Origin: Aeromicrobium sp.
GTDB lineage: Bacteria > Actinomycetota > Actinomycetes > Propionibacteriales > Nocardioidaceae
Length of the DNA stretch: 38,586 bases
NCBI GenBank assembly: GCA_014377785.1
Contig: JACMOZ010000327.1
Location: 1 to 38,586, forward strand
Direction of reading: 5' to 3'
Below the pieces are notes generated by a model. The model had not been told where the DNA came from, made no database searches, and saw nothing but the letters and a program-made list of their open reading frames with translations. Below, piece by piece: positions 26,236 through 34,169 of the stretch. The position numbers and the translations under genes are program-made. Every line of letters starts with the position of its first letter. Positions within the stretch are counted from its first letter, which is position 1.

Positions 26236-28977
26236 TTGACCACCCTTGTCATCGTCGAATCACCCAACAAGGTCCGCAGCATTGCGGGTTACCTCGGTGA
26301 CGGCTATGTCGTTGACGCTTCTATTGGTCACATTCGGGATCTGCCGAAAGGTGCCGATCAGGTTCCGGCAGAGTTCAAGGGCATGCCGTGGGCTCGTCTG
26401 GGCGTCAACACCGAGGAGAACTTCGAACCCATCTATGTCGTGTCGTCGGAGAAGAAGGCACAGATCGCCAAGCTCAGAAAGCTTCTCAAGAACGCGGACG
26501 AACTCGTCCTTGCAACAGATGAGGACCGCGAGGGCGAGGCCATCGCGTGGCACTTGTTCGACGAGCTCAAACCTAAAGTCCCGGTCAAACGCATAGTCTT
26601 CAACGAAATCACCCGCGAAGCAATCCAGTACGCGATTGCCAATCCCCGCGACATCGACATGGATCTCGTCGACGCCCAGGAAACCCGCCGCATCCTCGAC
26701 CGCTTGTACGGCTACGAAGTCAGCCCGGTCCTGTGGAAGAAGGTCATGAGCGGCTTGTCGGCCGGCCGCGTCCAGTCCGTGGCAACCCGGCTCGTCGTCG
26801 AACGTGAACGCGAACGGATGGCTTTCCGGCTCGCCTCCTACTGGGACCTCGAGGCCAGCTTCGACGCCGGACCGGGCAAGGATCCGCAGACGTTCCCGGC
26901 CAAGCTGCATACGGTCGACGGCGCCCGCGTCGCGACCGGCAAGGACTTCAACAACAGTGGCGAGATTCAGTCGACGACTGTTGTCCACATCGACCAGGCT
27001 CGCGCCGGAGCATTGGCCGACGCCTTGCGAGACCAGACGTTCGGTATCCGCTCGGTCGAGTCCAAGCCTTATACCCGCAAGCCCTATGGGCCGTTCCGCA
27101 CAACGACATTGCAGCAGGACGCTTCGCGCAAATTCGGCTACGGCGCCGCGCGCACCATGCAGATCGCCCAGCGCCTGTATGAAAACGGCTTCATCACCTA
27201 TATGCGTACGGACTCCACGACGCTGTCGCAGACCGCGCTGACCGCGGCGCGCATCCACGTCAAGGAGCTTTATGGCGCCGAGTACCTCCCCGATGCCCCG
27301 CGCGTCTATGCGAGCAAGGTCAAGAACGCCCAAGAGGCGCACGAAGCGATCCGGCCCGCCGGCGAACGCTTCCAGACTCCGTCGAAGACCGGGCTGACAG
27401 GTGATGAGTTCAAGCTCTACGAACTCATCTGGAAGCGCACCGTCGCGTCACAAATGAAGGACGCCAAGGGCAACTCGATGTCCATCCGCATCGGCGCCAC
27501 CGCGTCGACCGGCGAAGACGTCGTCTTCGGTGCCAGCGGTCGCACGATCACGTTTTATGGATTCCTCAAGGCCTATGTCGAGGCCCAGGAAGAACCCGAC
27601 GCCGACAGCGACGATCAGCAGACCAAGCTGCCCAACGTCAGTGAAGGCGACACGGTCACCGTTGCCGAACTGGGTTCGGCCGCCCACGAGACCCGGCCGC
27701 CTTCGCGTTTCACCGAAGCCAGCCTGATCAAAGACCTCGAAGAGCGCGAGATCGGCCGGCCCTCGACTTACGCCTCGATCGTCAACACGATCCAGAATCG
27801 CGGTTATGTCTATAAGAAGGGCACGGCCCTGGTGCCGGCCTGGATCGCGTTCTCGGTCATCCGGCTGATGGAACAGCACTTCGGCCGGCTCATCGACTAT
27901 CGCTTCACCGCCGACCTCGAAGGCGTGCTCGACGAAATCGCCGGCGGCCGCGAAGAGCGCATCAACGTCCTTCAGAGTTTCTGGACCGGTGAAGGCGAAG
28001 GCAATACCGGTCTCAAGCTCCTCGTCGACGGGCTCGGTGACATCGATGCCCGCGAACTCTCCACGTTCCCGCTCGACGAGGGCATCGCCGTTCGCGTCGG
28101 CCGTTACGGTCCGTATGTCGAGGGCCCGCCGTTCACCAAGGCCGAAGACGGCACCGAGAAGCCGACCCGCGCCAACATTCCCGAAGACCTCCCGCCCGAT
28201 GAGCTCACTCTCGACAGGGCCAAGGAACTCCTGGCCACTCCCGCTGGCCTCGAACTCGAACTCGGTAAGCACCCCGAGACCGGTCTTCTCGTCGTGGCCA
28301 AGAACGGCCGCTATGGCCCCTACGTCACCGAAGCCCTCCCCGAAGACGCCAAGAAGGCCGACAGGGCCCGCACAGCGAGCCTGTTCAAGGACATGTCGCT
28401 GGACAACATCACCCTCGATGACGCTGTCATGTTGCTGACGCTTCCGCGTGTGGTCGGTGCCGACGCCGAGGGCGTTGAGATCACCGCGCAAAACGGTCGT
28501 TACGGTCCCTACCTCAAGAAGGGTACCGACTCGCGCTCGCTCGACACCGAGCAGCAATTGTTGACGCTGACCCTCGATGAGGCGCTCGCGATCTATGCCA
28601 AGCCCAAGCAGTTCGGTCGTCGCGCGGCGGCGGCTCCGCTCAAAGAACTTGGTCCCGACCCCGTGAGCGGTGAGCCGATCGTCGCCAAAGACGGCCGCTT
28701 CGGTCCCTACGTCACGGACGGCGAATACAACGCGACGCTGCGAAAAGACGATGCCATCGATACCCTGACGCCGGCCCGTGCCGCCGAACTCCTCGCCGAA
28801 CGCCGGGCCAAAGGGCCGGCAAAGAAGGCGGGTAAGAAGACCGCGAAGAAGACTGCCAAGAAGGCACCGGCCAAGAAAACAGCAGCGAAGAAGGCACCGG
28901 CCAAGAAGGCCACCGCCAAGAAGACCACGGCGAAGAAGGCACCGGCCAAGAAGGCTGTTGTCGCCAAGACTCCCTAA
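26236..28977 (+). CDS. topA: DNA topoisomerase I (type IA)
   Basis: The 913-residue enzyme relaxes negative supercoils. The TOPRIM domain has IVESPNK near the start and DEDREGEAIAWHL (Asp95, Asp97); the catalytic Tyr322 is in GFITYMRTDST. GLSAGRVQSVATRLVVERER is the conserved DNA-binding region. As in other actinobacteria the C-terminus lacks zinc fingers and instead has four repeats, each with G-R-[YF]-G-P-Y, and a final lysine tail of KKA/KKT repeats of about 50 residues. The start is TTG 26236 with GAAAGG 7 nt upstream. The 294-bp gap before it holds the hydrophobic open frame and a possible TATGTT -10 box (26198-26203). Confidence 0.96.
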   Translation: MTTLVIVESPNKVRSIAGYLGDGYVVDASIGHIRDLPKGADQVPAEFKGMPWARLGVNTEENFEPIYVVSSEKKAQIAKLRKLLKNADELVLATDEDREGEAIAWHLFDELKPKVPVKRIVFNEITREAIQYAIANPRDIDMDLVDAQETRRILDRLYGYEVSPVLWKKVMSGLSAGRVQSVATRLVVERERERMAFRLASYWDLEASFDAGPGKDPQTFPAKLHTVDGARVATGKDFNNSGEIQSTTVVHIDQARAGALADALRDQTFGIRSVESKPYTRKPYGPFRTTTLQQDASRKFGYGAARTMQIAQRLYENGFITYMRTDSTTLSQTALTAARIHVKELYGAEYLPDAPRVYASKVKNAQEAHEAIRPAGERFQTPSKTGLTGDEFKLYELIWKRTVASQMKDAKGNSMSIRIGATASTGEDVVFGASGRTITFYGFLKAYVEAQEEPDADSDDQQTKLPNVSEGDTVTVAELGSAAHETRPPSRFTEASLIKDLEEREIGRPSTYASIVNTIQNRGYVYKKGTALVPAWIAFSVIRLMEQHFGRLIDYRFTADLEGVLDEIAGGREERINVLQSFWTGEGEGNTGLKLLVDGLGDIDARELSTFPLDEGIAVRVGRYGPYVEGPPFTKAEDGTEKPTRANIPEDLPPDELTLDRAKELLATPAGLELELGKHPETGLLVVAKNGRYGPYVTEALPEDAKKADRARTASLFKDMSLDNITLDDAVMLLTLPRVVGADAEGVEITAQNGRYGPYLKKGTDSRSLDTEQQLLTLTLDEALAIYAKPKQFGRRAAAAPLKELGPDPVSGEPIVAKDGRFGPYVTDGEYNATLRKDDAIDTLTPARAAELLAERRAKGPAKKAGKKTAKKTAKKAPAKKTAAKKAPAKKATAKKTTAKKAPAKKAVVAKTP

Positions 28978-29029
28978 CGCCGTGTGTGATCCGCTCGTAC
29001 GTGGTCACGCTGCTGTCTGCCGCGCCGAC

Positions 29030-29035
29030 TAGGCT
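29030..29035 (+). promoter_or_regulatory. -10 box of tmk, leaderless
   Basis: TAGGCT lies 6 nt before the ATG of tmk at 29042, in the 64-bp gap after topA. It is the same hexamer and spacing as at guaB1. Confidence 0.5.
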
Positions 29036-29041
29036 CTGGGC

Positions 29042-29689
29042 ATGGATCCGCTTTACCCCACCTTCGGCGTCTTCATCGCTTTGGAGGGCGGGGAGGGTGC
29101 CGGCAAATCGACGCAGTCCCGGTTGCTCGCTGACTGGCTGATGGGCCTCGGACACGAAGCGGTCCTGACCCGCGAACCCGGTGGCACCACTGTCGGCACA
29201 GCGCTGCGCGACATAGTCCTCTCGCACTCGACCGGCGACTTGTCCGATCACGCCGAAGCCCTTATTTATGCCGGTGACAAGGCCGAGCATGTCGACAAGG
29301 TGGTGATGCCAGCCCTTGTGGCCGGCCGCATCGTCATCACAGATCGCTATGTCGATTCGACTCTCGCCTATCAAGGCGCGGGCCGGTCGCTCGACATCGA
29401 GGGCCTCGCATTCATCGCGCGGTGGGCGACCTCCAACCTCCGTCCACACCTCACGGTGTTGCTCGACGTCGACCCGGCGGTGGGTCTGTCCCGGTTCGAG
29501 ACTCCCGACCGGATCGAGGCCGAACCGCTCGATTTCCATCAACGGGTCCGCAAATCTTTCCTCGATCTTGCCGCCGCCGACCCCGAACACTATGTCGTCA
29601 TCGACGCCGGTCGCGACCAGCAGGACATACATCGCGAGATCGTGGACCGGGTCGAACCCTGGCTGCGGCAAGTGAGGGCGGACGCGTGA
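29042..29689 (+). CDS. tmk: Thymidylate kinase
   Basis: The 215-residue enzyme phosphorylates dTMP to dTDP. It shows the P-loop GGEGAGKST (16-24), TREPGGT (43-49), the DRY motif (101-103) followed by DSTLAYQGAGR, and a LID region near FETPDRIE. Length is normal. Its TGA overlaps the GTG of holB as GTGA, so the two are coupled; the pair supplies a DNA precursor and a polymerase-loader subunit. Confidence 0.96.
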   Translation: MDPLYPTFGVFIALEGGEGAGKSTQSRLLADWLMGLGHEAVLTREPGGTTVGTALRDIVLSHSTGDLSDHAEALIYAGDKAEHVDKVVMPALVAGRIVITDRYVDSTLAYQGAGRSLDIEGLAFIARWATSNLRPHLTVLLDVDPAVGLSRFETPDRIEAEPLDFHQRVRKSFLDLAAADPEHYVVIDAGRDQQDIHREIVDRVEPWLRQVRADA

Positions 29690-30843
29690 ACGTCTGGTCA
29701 GAGCTGGTCGGCCAGGAACCCGTCGTCGACATTCTCAAGAGCGCCGTTGCGGGTGCCGCATCGCGTCTTGCCGGCGAGGATGGCGGCTCGATGACCCACG
29801 CGTGGCTGTTCACCGGCCCGCCGGGTTCGGGGCGCTCCAACGCGGCACGCGCCTTCGCCGCCGCATTGCAATGCCCCAACGGCGGTTGCGGCGAGTGTAA
29901 ATCGTGCGTCACGGCTCGCGCCGGCAGTCATCCCGACATCACCGTGATCCGCACCGAAGGCCTCAGCATCGGCACGGACACGGCGCGCGAGTATGTTCGC
30001 AAGGCCTCGTTGCACCCTTCGCAACGCGGTTGGCAGGTTCTGATAGTCGAGGACGCCGACCGACTGACCGATCAGGCTGCCAACGCGTTGTTGAAGGCGA
30101 TCGAAGAACCGCCGCCTCGCACCGTGTGGATGTTGTGTGCGCCCGCCGTCGAAGACGTCATCATCACGATCCGTTCGCGTGCCCGCGCCGTGCTGCTGCG
30201 CACGCCATCAGCCGGGGCCATCGCCCAACTTCTCGTCGAACGCGATCACATCCCGGCCGAACTCGCCACCGCCGCGGCGGCCGCCTCGCAGGGGCACATC
30301 GGCCGCGCGCGGGCACTTGCCGCCGACCCCGAGGTGCGTGAGCGACGCCGCGTCATTCTCAACCTGCCCTTGTCTCTGCGCAACATCGGCGATTGCCTGG
30401 CCGCTGCTGCTGCGATCAACGAAGCGGCGACTGCGCGTGCTGCGAGCATTGCCGATGATGCCAATACCCGCGAGCTCGACGACATACGCACGGCCTGGGG
30501 AGTCGAAGAACGAGGTCGCCGGCCGGCGGGCTACGCGGGCGCGTTGTCGTCTCTGGAGAAAGACCAGAAGCGTCGCCGCACGCGGTTGATGCGCGATTCG
30601 ATCGACGGTGTCCTGCTTGATCTGATGGCGCTTTATCGCGATGTGCTCGCCGTCCAGCAGGCACCGGGTGCCGCCCTCATCAACGCCGATTTCGCCGAAA
30701 GTATTGGTGAGATGGCCAGGGTGGGGACAGCCGAGTCGACGTTGCTGCACATCGATGCCATCTTGGAATGCCGGCAAGCGCTCGCCGCCAACGCCGCTCC
30801 GTTGCTCGCTCTCGAACGAATGATGATAGGAATCGTGAACTAA
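29686..30843 (+). CDS. holB: DNA polymerase III subunit delta'
   Basis: From GTG 29686 the protein has 385 residues. The P-loop reads GPPGSGRSN (44-52), with arginine in place of the catalytic lysine, as expected for delta' which does not hydrolyse ATP. A zinc module follows with Cys63, Cys68, Cys71 and Cys74 (CPNGGCGECKSC). The sensor-1 region is IRSRARAV: the arginine of the clamp-loader SRC motif is kept but the cysteine is alanine. It is part of the clamp-loader complex. The longer open frame from 29422 is an artefact inside tmk. The next gene starts 1 nt after its stop. Confidence 0.93.
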   Translation: MNVWSELVGQEPVVDILKSAVAGAASRLAGEDGGSMTHAWLFTGPPGSGRSNAARAFAAALQCPNGGCGECKSCVTARAGSHPDITVIRTEGLSIGTDTAREYVRKASLHPSQRGWQVLIVEDADRLTDQAANALLKAIEEPPPRTVWMLCAPAVEDVIITIRSRARAVLLRTPSAGAIAQLLVERDHIPAELATAAAAASQGHIGRARALAADPEVRERRRVILNLPLSLRNIGDCLAAAAAINEAATARAASIADDANTRELDDIRTAWGVEERGRRPAGYAGALSSLEKDQKRRRTRLMRDSIDGVLLDLMALYRDVLAVQQAPGAALINADFAESIGEMARVGTAESTLLHIDAILECRQALAANAAPLLALERMMIGIVN

Positions 30844-30844
30844 C

Positions 30845-32368
30845 GTGCGGTCTCGCATCAACATTGGCATCGCCCTTCTCGTGGTCGGCCTTCTGTTGGT
30901 GATCGGTTTTGCCCTGTCGCTTCGCGACAGCGGGTCTCCTGACCCCATGGCCACCGGCGAGAAGGGCGCACCGGGCCTGGCGAAGTTCTATGGCCAGAAA
31001 CTGACGTGGACGAATTGCGGCGCCGATCGCTGCACCTGGGTGAAAGTTCCCATCGACTACGACAAGCCCACCGACGAAACATTGCGACTGCGAGTCGAAA
31101 TCCGTCCCGCCGACTCGCCGGATCCCATCGGCCAACTCTTTATCAACCCTGGTGGGCCGGGTGGATCGGGTGTCGAATTCCTCAGTGCTTTCGCCGGTGG
31201 GGCCAGCAAGAAAGTGCTCGATGGTTACGACATCGTGGGCTTCGATCCGCGTGGGGTTGGCGACAGCACGCCATTGAAGTGCCTGTCCGACAAAGCTCTC
31301 GACGCGTTCGCCAACGTCGACCCCGATCCTGACGACCAAGCCGAGATCACGGACCTGAGCCAAGGCACCATCGAGCTCGGCAACGCCTGCCGCGAAAACT
31401 CCGGCGAACTCGCCAGCCATGTCTCCACGCTGGAAGCGGCGAAGGACATCGACGTCTTGAGGGCACTTCTCGGCCAGAAAAAGCTGGACTACTACGGGGC
31501 CTCCTATGGCACCCAACTCGGCGCAACCTACGCGCAGTTGTTCCCGGCAAAAGTTGGACGGATCGTCCTCGACGGCGCGGTCGACCCGTCACTCGATGAT
31601 GCGCAGCAGGGGCTCGGCCAGGCCGAGGGTTTCCAGCGGGCTTTGACGGCCTACATCGCCGATTGCATCAAAAAGACCGCTTGTCCGCTCGGCACGGATC
31701 CCGTAGCCGCTCAACGAAAGTTGTCCGACTTCATGCAGGGGCTTGACCAAAAGCCGCTCAAGACCAACGGCGAGCGCGTCGTCACCGAAGCCCTTGGTTT
31801 TTATGGCATCGCGGTGACTCTTTATGCCCGTGAAAACTGGCCCGCCCTGACCTCGGAGCTAACCCAGGCCTTCAAGGGCGACGGCACGATTATGCTCAGC
31901 CTTGCCGACCTCTATCTCGGCCGCCAATCCGACGGCTCCTACAAAGACAATTCGAACGAGTCCATCTACGCGGTGCGTTGCCTCGACAGCATCGGCTCGT
32001 CGACCGTCGCCGAGGTCAAGTCCTCGATTCCCGCCTACGAAAAGATTTCGCCGGCCTTCGGCCGCCCACTGGCCTGGAGTGCTCTCGGTTGCACCGATTG
32101 GCCGCTCAGGACCAAGAACACGCAGATCAGGATCAGTGCAAAAGGCGCGCCGCCCATCGTCGTCGTCGGCACCACGCGCGACCCGGCAACGCCCTACGAA
32201 TGGGCTCAGTCGTTGGCGAAGCAGCTCGACTCAGGGGTGCTCGTGTCGCGTGAGGGCGACGGCCATACGGGCTACCACGCAGGCAATGCATGCATCGACA
32301 GGATCATCGACCGTTTCCTGCTCGACGACGTCGTCCCCAAAAGCGGAGTCACGTGCAAGGCATCCTGA
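30845..32368 (+). CDS. Exported alpha/beta hydrolase of the TAP/SlpD type
   Basis: The 507-residue protein has an N-terminal hydrophobic segment (7-26) serving as signal or anchor, then an alpha/beta-hydrolase domain with oxyanion segment NPGGPGGSG, nucleophile Ser220 in GASYGT, and the C-terminal TAP-like domain with Asp446 (TTRDPATP) and His474 (DGHTGY). The triad is complete. Relatives are tripeptidyl aminopeptidases of Streptomyces and mycobacterial CaeA/Hip1-type proteases, so an envelope peptidase is likely. The GTG at 30845 is directly after the holB stop, although the functions are not related. Confidence 0.9.
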   Translation: MRSRINIGIALLVVGLLLVIGFALSLRDSGSPDPMATGEKGAPGLAKFYGQKLTWTNCGADRCTWVKVPIDYDKPTDETLRLRVEIRPADSPDPIGQLFINPGGPGGSGVEFLSAFAGGASKKVLDGYDIVGFDPRGVGDSTPLKCLSDKALDAFANVDPDPDDQAEITDLSQGTIELGNACRENSGELASHVSTLEAAKDIDVLRALLGQKKLDYYGASYGTQLGATYAQLFPAKVGRIVLDGAVDPSLDDAQQGLGQAEGFQRALTAYIADCIKKTACPLGTDPVAAQRKLSDFMQGLDQKPLKTNGERVVTEALGFYGIAVTLYARENWPALTSELTQAFKGDGTIMLSLADLYLGRQSDGSYKDNSNESIYAVRCLDSIGSSTVAEVKSSIPAYEKISPAFGRPLAWSALGCTDWPLRTKNTQIRISAKGAPPIVVVGTTRDPATPYEWAQSLAKQLDSGVLVSREGDGHTGYHAGNACIDRIIDRFLLDDVVPKSGVTCKAS

Positions 32369-32369
32369 T

Positions 32370-32384
32370 GGCGAGCGCTTCGCC
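32370..32384. terminator. Small hairpin between convergent genes
   Basis: GGCGA (32370-32374) and TCGCC (32380-32384) form a 5-bp stem right after the hydrolase stop, followed by an AT-richer stretch (TTATTTATTT). It is weak but well placed for ending both convergent transcripts. Confidence 0.35.
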
Positions 32385-32398
32385 CTGCCGAGGCTTAT

Positions 32399-32692
32399 TT
32401 ATTTGCGGATGGCCTCGTGGTGGCGGATCACTTCGTCGATGATGAAGTTGAGGAACTTCTCGGCGAAGGCCGGGTCGAGGTCGGCCTGCGTGGCAAGTTC
32501 GCGCAGCCGGGTGATCTGGCGGGACTCGCGTTCTGCGTCGGCGGGCGGCATGTCGTGTTCGGCCTTCAGCCGTCCCACGCGCTTAGTGCATTTGAAGCGC
32601 TCCGCGAGGATGTGAACGAGGGCGGCATCGATGTTGTCGATGCTGGACCGAATCTCTTCGAGTTCGGCGATCGTTTCTTCAGAGGCGCTCAC
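32399..32692 (-). CDS. AroQ-class chorismate mutase
   Basis: The 97-residue all-helical protein converts chorismate to prephenate. It has the AroQ pattern: EEIRSSIDNIDAALVHILAERF in the first helix with its Arg, KRVGRLKAEH, then DAERESRQITRLRELA and a final helix FAEKFLNFIIDEVIRHHE. Length is that of free-standing monofunctional enzymes and there is no signal peptide, so it is cytoplasmic. The GTG at 32692 lies 7 nt after TAGAAT. It is transcribed towards the hydrolase and away from the tRNA gene. Confidence 0.9.
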   Translation of the reverse strand: MSASEETIAELEEIRSSIDNIDAALVHILAERFKCTKRVGRLKAEHDMPPADAERESRQITRLRELATQADLDPAFAEKFLNFIIDEVIRHHEAIRK

Positions 32693-32699
32693 AATCGCG

Positions 32700-32705
32700 A
32701 TTCTA
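32700..32705 (-). promoter_or_regulatory. -10 box of the chorismate mutase gene, leaderless
   Basis: TAGAAT on the minus strand lies 7 nt before the GTG start at 32692, the best match to consensus among the leaderless boxes here. Confidence 0.55.
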
Positions 32706-32745
32706 CGTGGCGGTATGCCGGTTCTGCATCGGCCGGTCCTGCCGG

Positions 32746-32751
32746 TAGACT
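32746..32751 (+). promoter_or_regulatory. Possible -10 box of tRNA-Thr
   Basis: TAGACT lies 38 nt before the first base of the tRNA. A convincing -35 box is not seen. Confidence 0.35.
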
Positions 32752-32789
32752 CAATTTTCGGTCCGACAGGCGATCCCTGGAGGGCTTTG

Positions 32790-32865
32790 GCCGCCTTAGC
32801 TCAGTTGGTAGAGCGTCTCACTCGTAATGAGAAGGTCATCAGTTCGATTCTGATAGGCGGCTCCA
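32790..32865 (+). tRNA. tRNA-Thr (anticodon CGT), CCA encoded
   Basis: The acceptor arm GCCGCCT pairs with AGGCGGC (ending 32861), followed by T and an encoded CCA (32863-32865). The D-arm AGCTCAGTTGGTAGAGC, the anticodon arm TCTCA-CTCGTAA-TGAGA with anticodon CGT, and the T-arm CATCAGTTCGATTCTGATAG are complete. The last 47 bp of its region (32821-32867) are repeated at 35888-35934, showing use as an integration site that leaves the gene intact. Confidence 0.95.
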
Positions 32866-32867
32866 CA
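32821..32867 (+). repeat. attL, 47-bp repeat inside tRNA-Thr
   Basis: It runs from the anticodon loop through the tRNA 3' end to ACA after the CCA codon-like end. It is identical to 35888-35934. Strand exchange by tyrosine integrases at tRNA genes is commonly in the anticodon arm, which is the left end of this repeat. Confidence 0.93.
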
Positions 32868-32883
32868 CAAAACAGTCTTTTGC

Positions 32884-33993
32884 CTAGTGGTCACGGCCCT
32901 GCCCTTCGCTCGTTTCCTGCTCCGAGGCTACTCCCGGGCGTTCGAGGCGCGCGACTCCCACGCGGTCCGCGTCGGTTCCAAGGAACGTCACGTAGATGTT
33001 CGTGGTGGAGATGTCGGCGTGCCCGGCCCACTCCTTGACCGTCGAAACAGGGACGCCGGATGCCAGCCACAGGCAGATCGCTGTGTGACGCAGGTCGTAC
33101 AACCGACGTCCCTCGCTGAACTCGTCCCAGCCAGAAGATGCCCGGAATCGGTTAGCGTGCAGCGAGCCGCCCCGATCAGTTGTCACGAGCAGATCATCGG
33201 GTTGCTTGCCCTCGGCCATAGCGCGCACGATCGTGGCCACGTGGGACGGAGTCGGGACAAGCCGCCCTTTGCCTGTCTTGGTCACCTTCACCGCGTGACC
33301 TTCTGGCCGAGCGCGATCGACCCGCAGACCGGGCATTGGAACCTCGACGACATCTCGAACCCGCAACTCCCGAGCCTCAGAAGGACGCAAGCCTGTCCAC
33401 CCGAGCAGAAGAACGATCTCGGCCAGACGTGAACCACCCCGCTCAGCGACCTGCAGGGCGATCTGGGCCAGTTCCCGCTCCATCAGCGGTCGCGGCCCCT
33501 TTCGTGGTTCCACGCGCCGCGGAACGCGAATGTTCTTCACGGGATTTGCGCCGATCGCCCGTGACTCGACCACCAGCCACTCGAAGAACGCCGAGAGCGA
33601 CGCACGGCGGCGAACGACCGATTCCCTCCCCACGGCCTCGCCCCACTCCCGCAGCAGTCGCGCTACGTGCCCGGGGGTGACCTCCCGAACCTGTACACGG
33701 CCAAACCAGCCCGGAACGGCCTGGACGAACGAGGCATCAGATACGAGTGTCTTCGGAGCCACGAGAGAACGCCGGAGAGCAAGCCATAGATCGAGCGCCA
33801 CCCGTACTTCAGCACGACCGGCCCCGGAGTCCAGACCGCCGAAAGTCAGCAGACGACGTTGCTCGGCCTCCCAAGCCTTCGCCTCCCGTAACGTCGGAAA
33901 TGTCTTCTCACCGGCGTAGCCACCACGACCGACGACAACCCGCGCCGTGTAGGTCACCTGACCGGTTTTGCGTTCGTTGCGTTTGATGCTCAT
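32884..33993 (-). CDS. int: Tyrosine integrase of the mini-plasmid
   Basis: The 369-residue recombinase has an N-terminal arm-binding region (YTARVVVGRGGYAGEKTF), a core-binding SAM-like domain (about 62-155) and the catalytic domain with Arg203 (WTGLRPSEARELR), Arg302 and His303 in YDLRHT, His325 (WAGH) and nucleophile Tyr334. The first position of the usual HxLR box is Tyr299. It lies with its 3' end 16 bp from attL, the usual place for a tRNA-directed integrase. Its ATG overlaps the stop of the zinc-ribbon gene. The 3' end contains a copy of the candidate arm-site CTACTCCCG. Confidence 0.92.
   Translation of the reverse strand: MSIKRNERKTGQVTYTARVVVGRGGYAGEKTFPTLREAKAWEAEQRRLLTFGGLDSGAGRAEVRVALDLWLALRRSLVAPKTLVSDASFVQAVPGWFGRVQVREVTPGHVARLLREWGEAVGRESVVRRRASLSAFFEWLVVESRAIGANPVKNIRVPRRVEPRKGPRPLMERELAQIALQVAERGGSRLAEIVLLLGWTGLRPSEARELRVRDVVEVPMPGLRVDRARPEGHAVKVTKTGKGRLVPTPSHVATIVRAMAEGKQPDDLLVTTDRGGSLHANRFRASSGWDEFSEGRRLYDLRHTAICLWLASGVPVSTVKEWAGHADISTTNIYVTFLGTDADRVGVARLERPGVASEQETSEGQGRDH
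32928..32937. promoter_or_regulatory. Candidate integrase arm-type site, attL side
   Basis: CTACTCCCGG lies about 60 bp inside the element and matches 9 of 10 positions of the tandem CTACTCCCGA repeats near attR. Confidence 0.4.
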
Positions 33994-34169
33994 TTCCAGA
34001 CCGCCGCTGTTTCGTCATTGCAGCAGTAGCCGCACAGCTCTTGGCCACCGACCCGGTAAAGGTTTGGCAACTGCCCATCTGAAGTACGCCCCGCCCATGC
34101 AGGACCACCGCACTCATCACACGACCGATAGCCGAGAAGGGCGCACGTTCCGCAGTCGGGCGCGCCCAT
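33990..34169 (-). CDS. 59-residue zinc-ribbon protein
   Basis: This small gene fills the gap between rep and int exactly: its ATG (34167-34169) overlaps the rep stop as TAATG and its TGA overlaps the int ATG as ATGA. The product has seven cysteines in pairs: C6-x2-C9, C17-x2-C20 (CDECGG), C46-x2-C49 and C50 (LCGYCC), enough for one or two zinc sites. Aromatic and glycine-rich loops (GYRSCDECGGPAWAG) lie between. I recognise no named family. The coupling suggests a partner of Rep or Int, for example an excision or copy-control factor; this is inference. It is below the usual length cut-off for gene callers. Confidence 0.8.
   Translation of the reverse strand: MGAPDCGTCALLGYRSCDECGGPAWAGRTSDGQLPNLYRVGGQELCGYCCNDETAAVWK

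Noticed and set aside
28800-28970. Short-period repeats at the topA 3' end, considered as a repeat array
   Set aside because: They are codon repeats for the KKA/KKT tail usual in actinobacterial TopA; there is no spacer structure, so not a CRISPR.
28712-29671. 319-aa minus-strand frame across the topA tail and tmk
   Set aside because: Its hydrophobic FLAGAFFA-type repeats are the reverse reading of the lysine-rich TopA tail, not a membrane protein.
29422-30843. 473-aa version of holB
   Set aside because: The first 88 residues overlap tmk in another frame; GTG 29686 overlapping the tmk stop gives the normal length.
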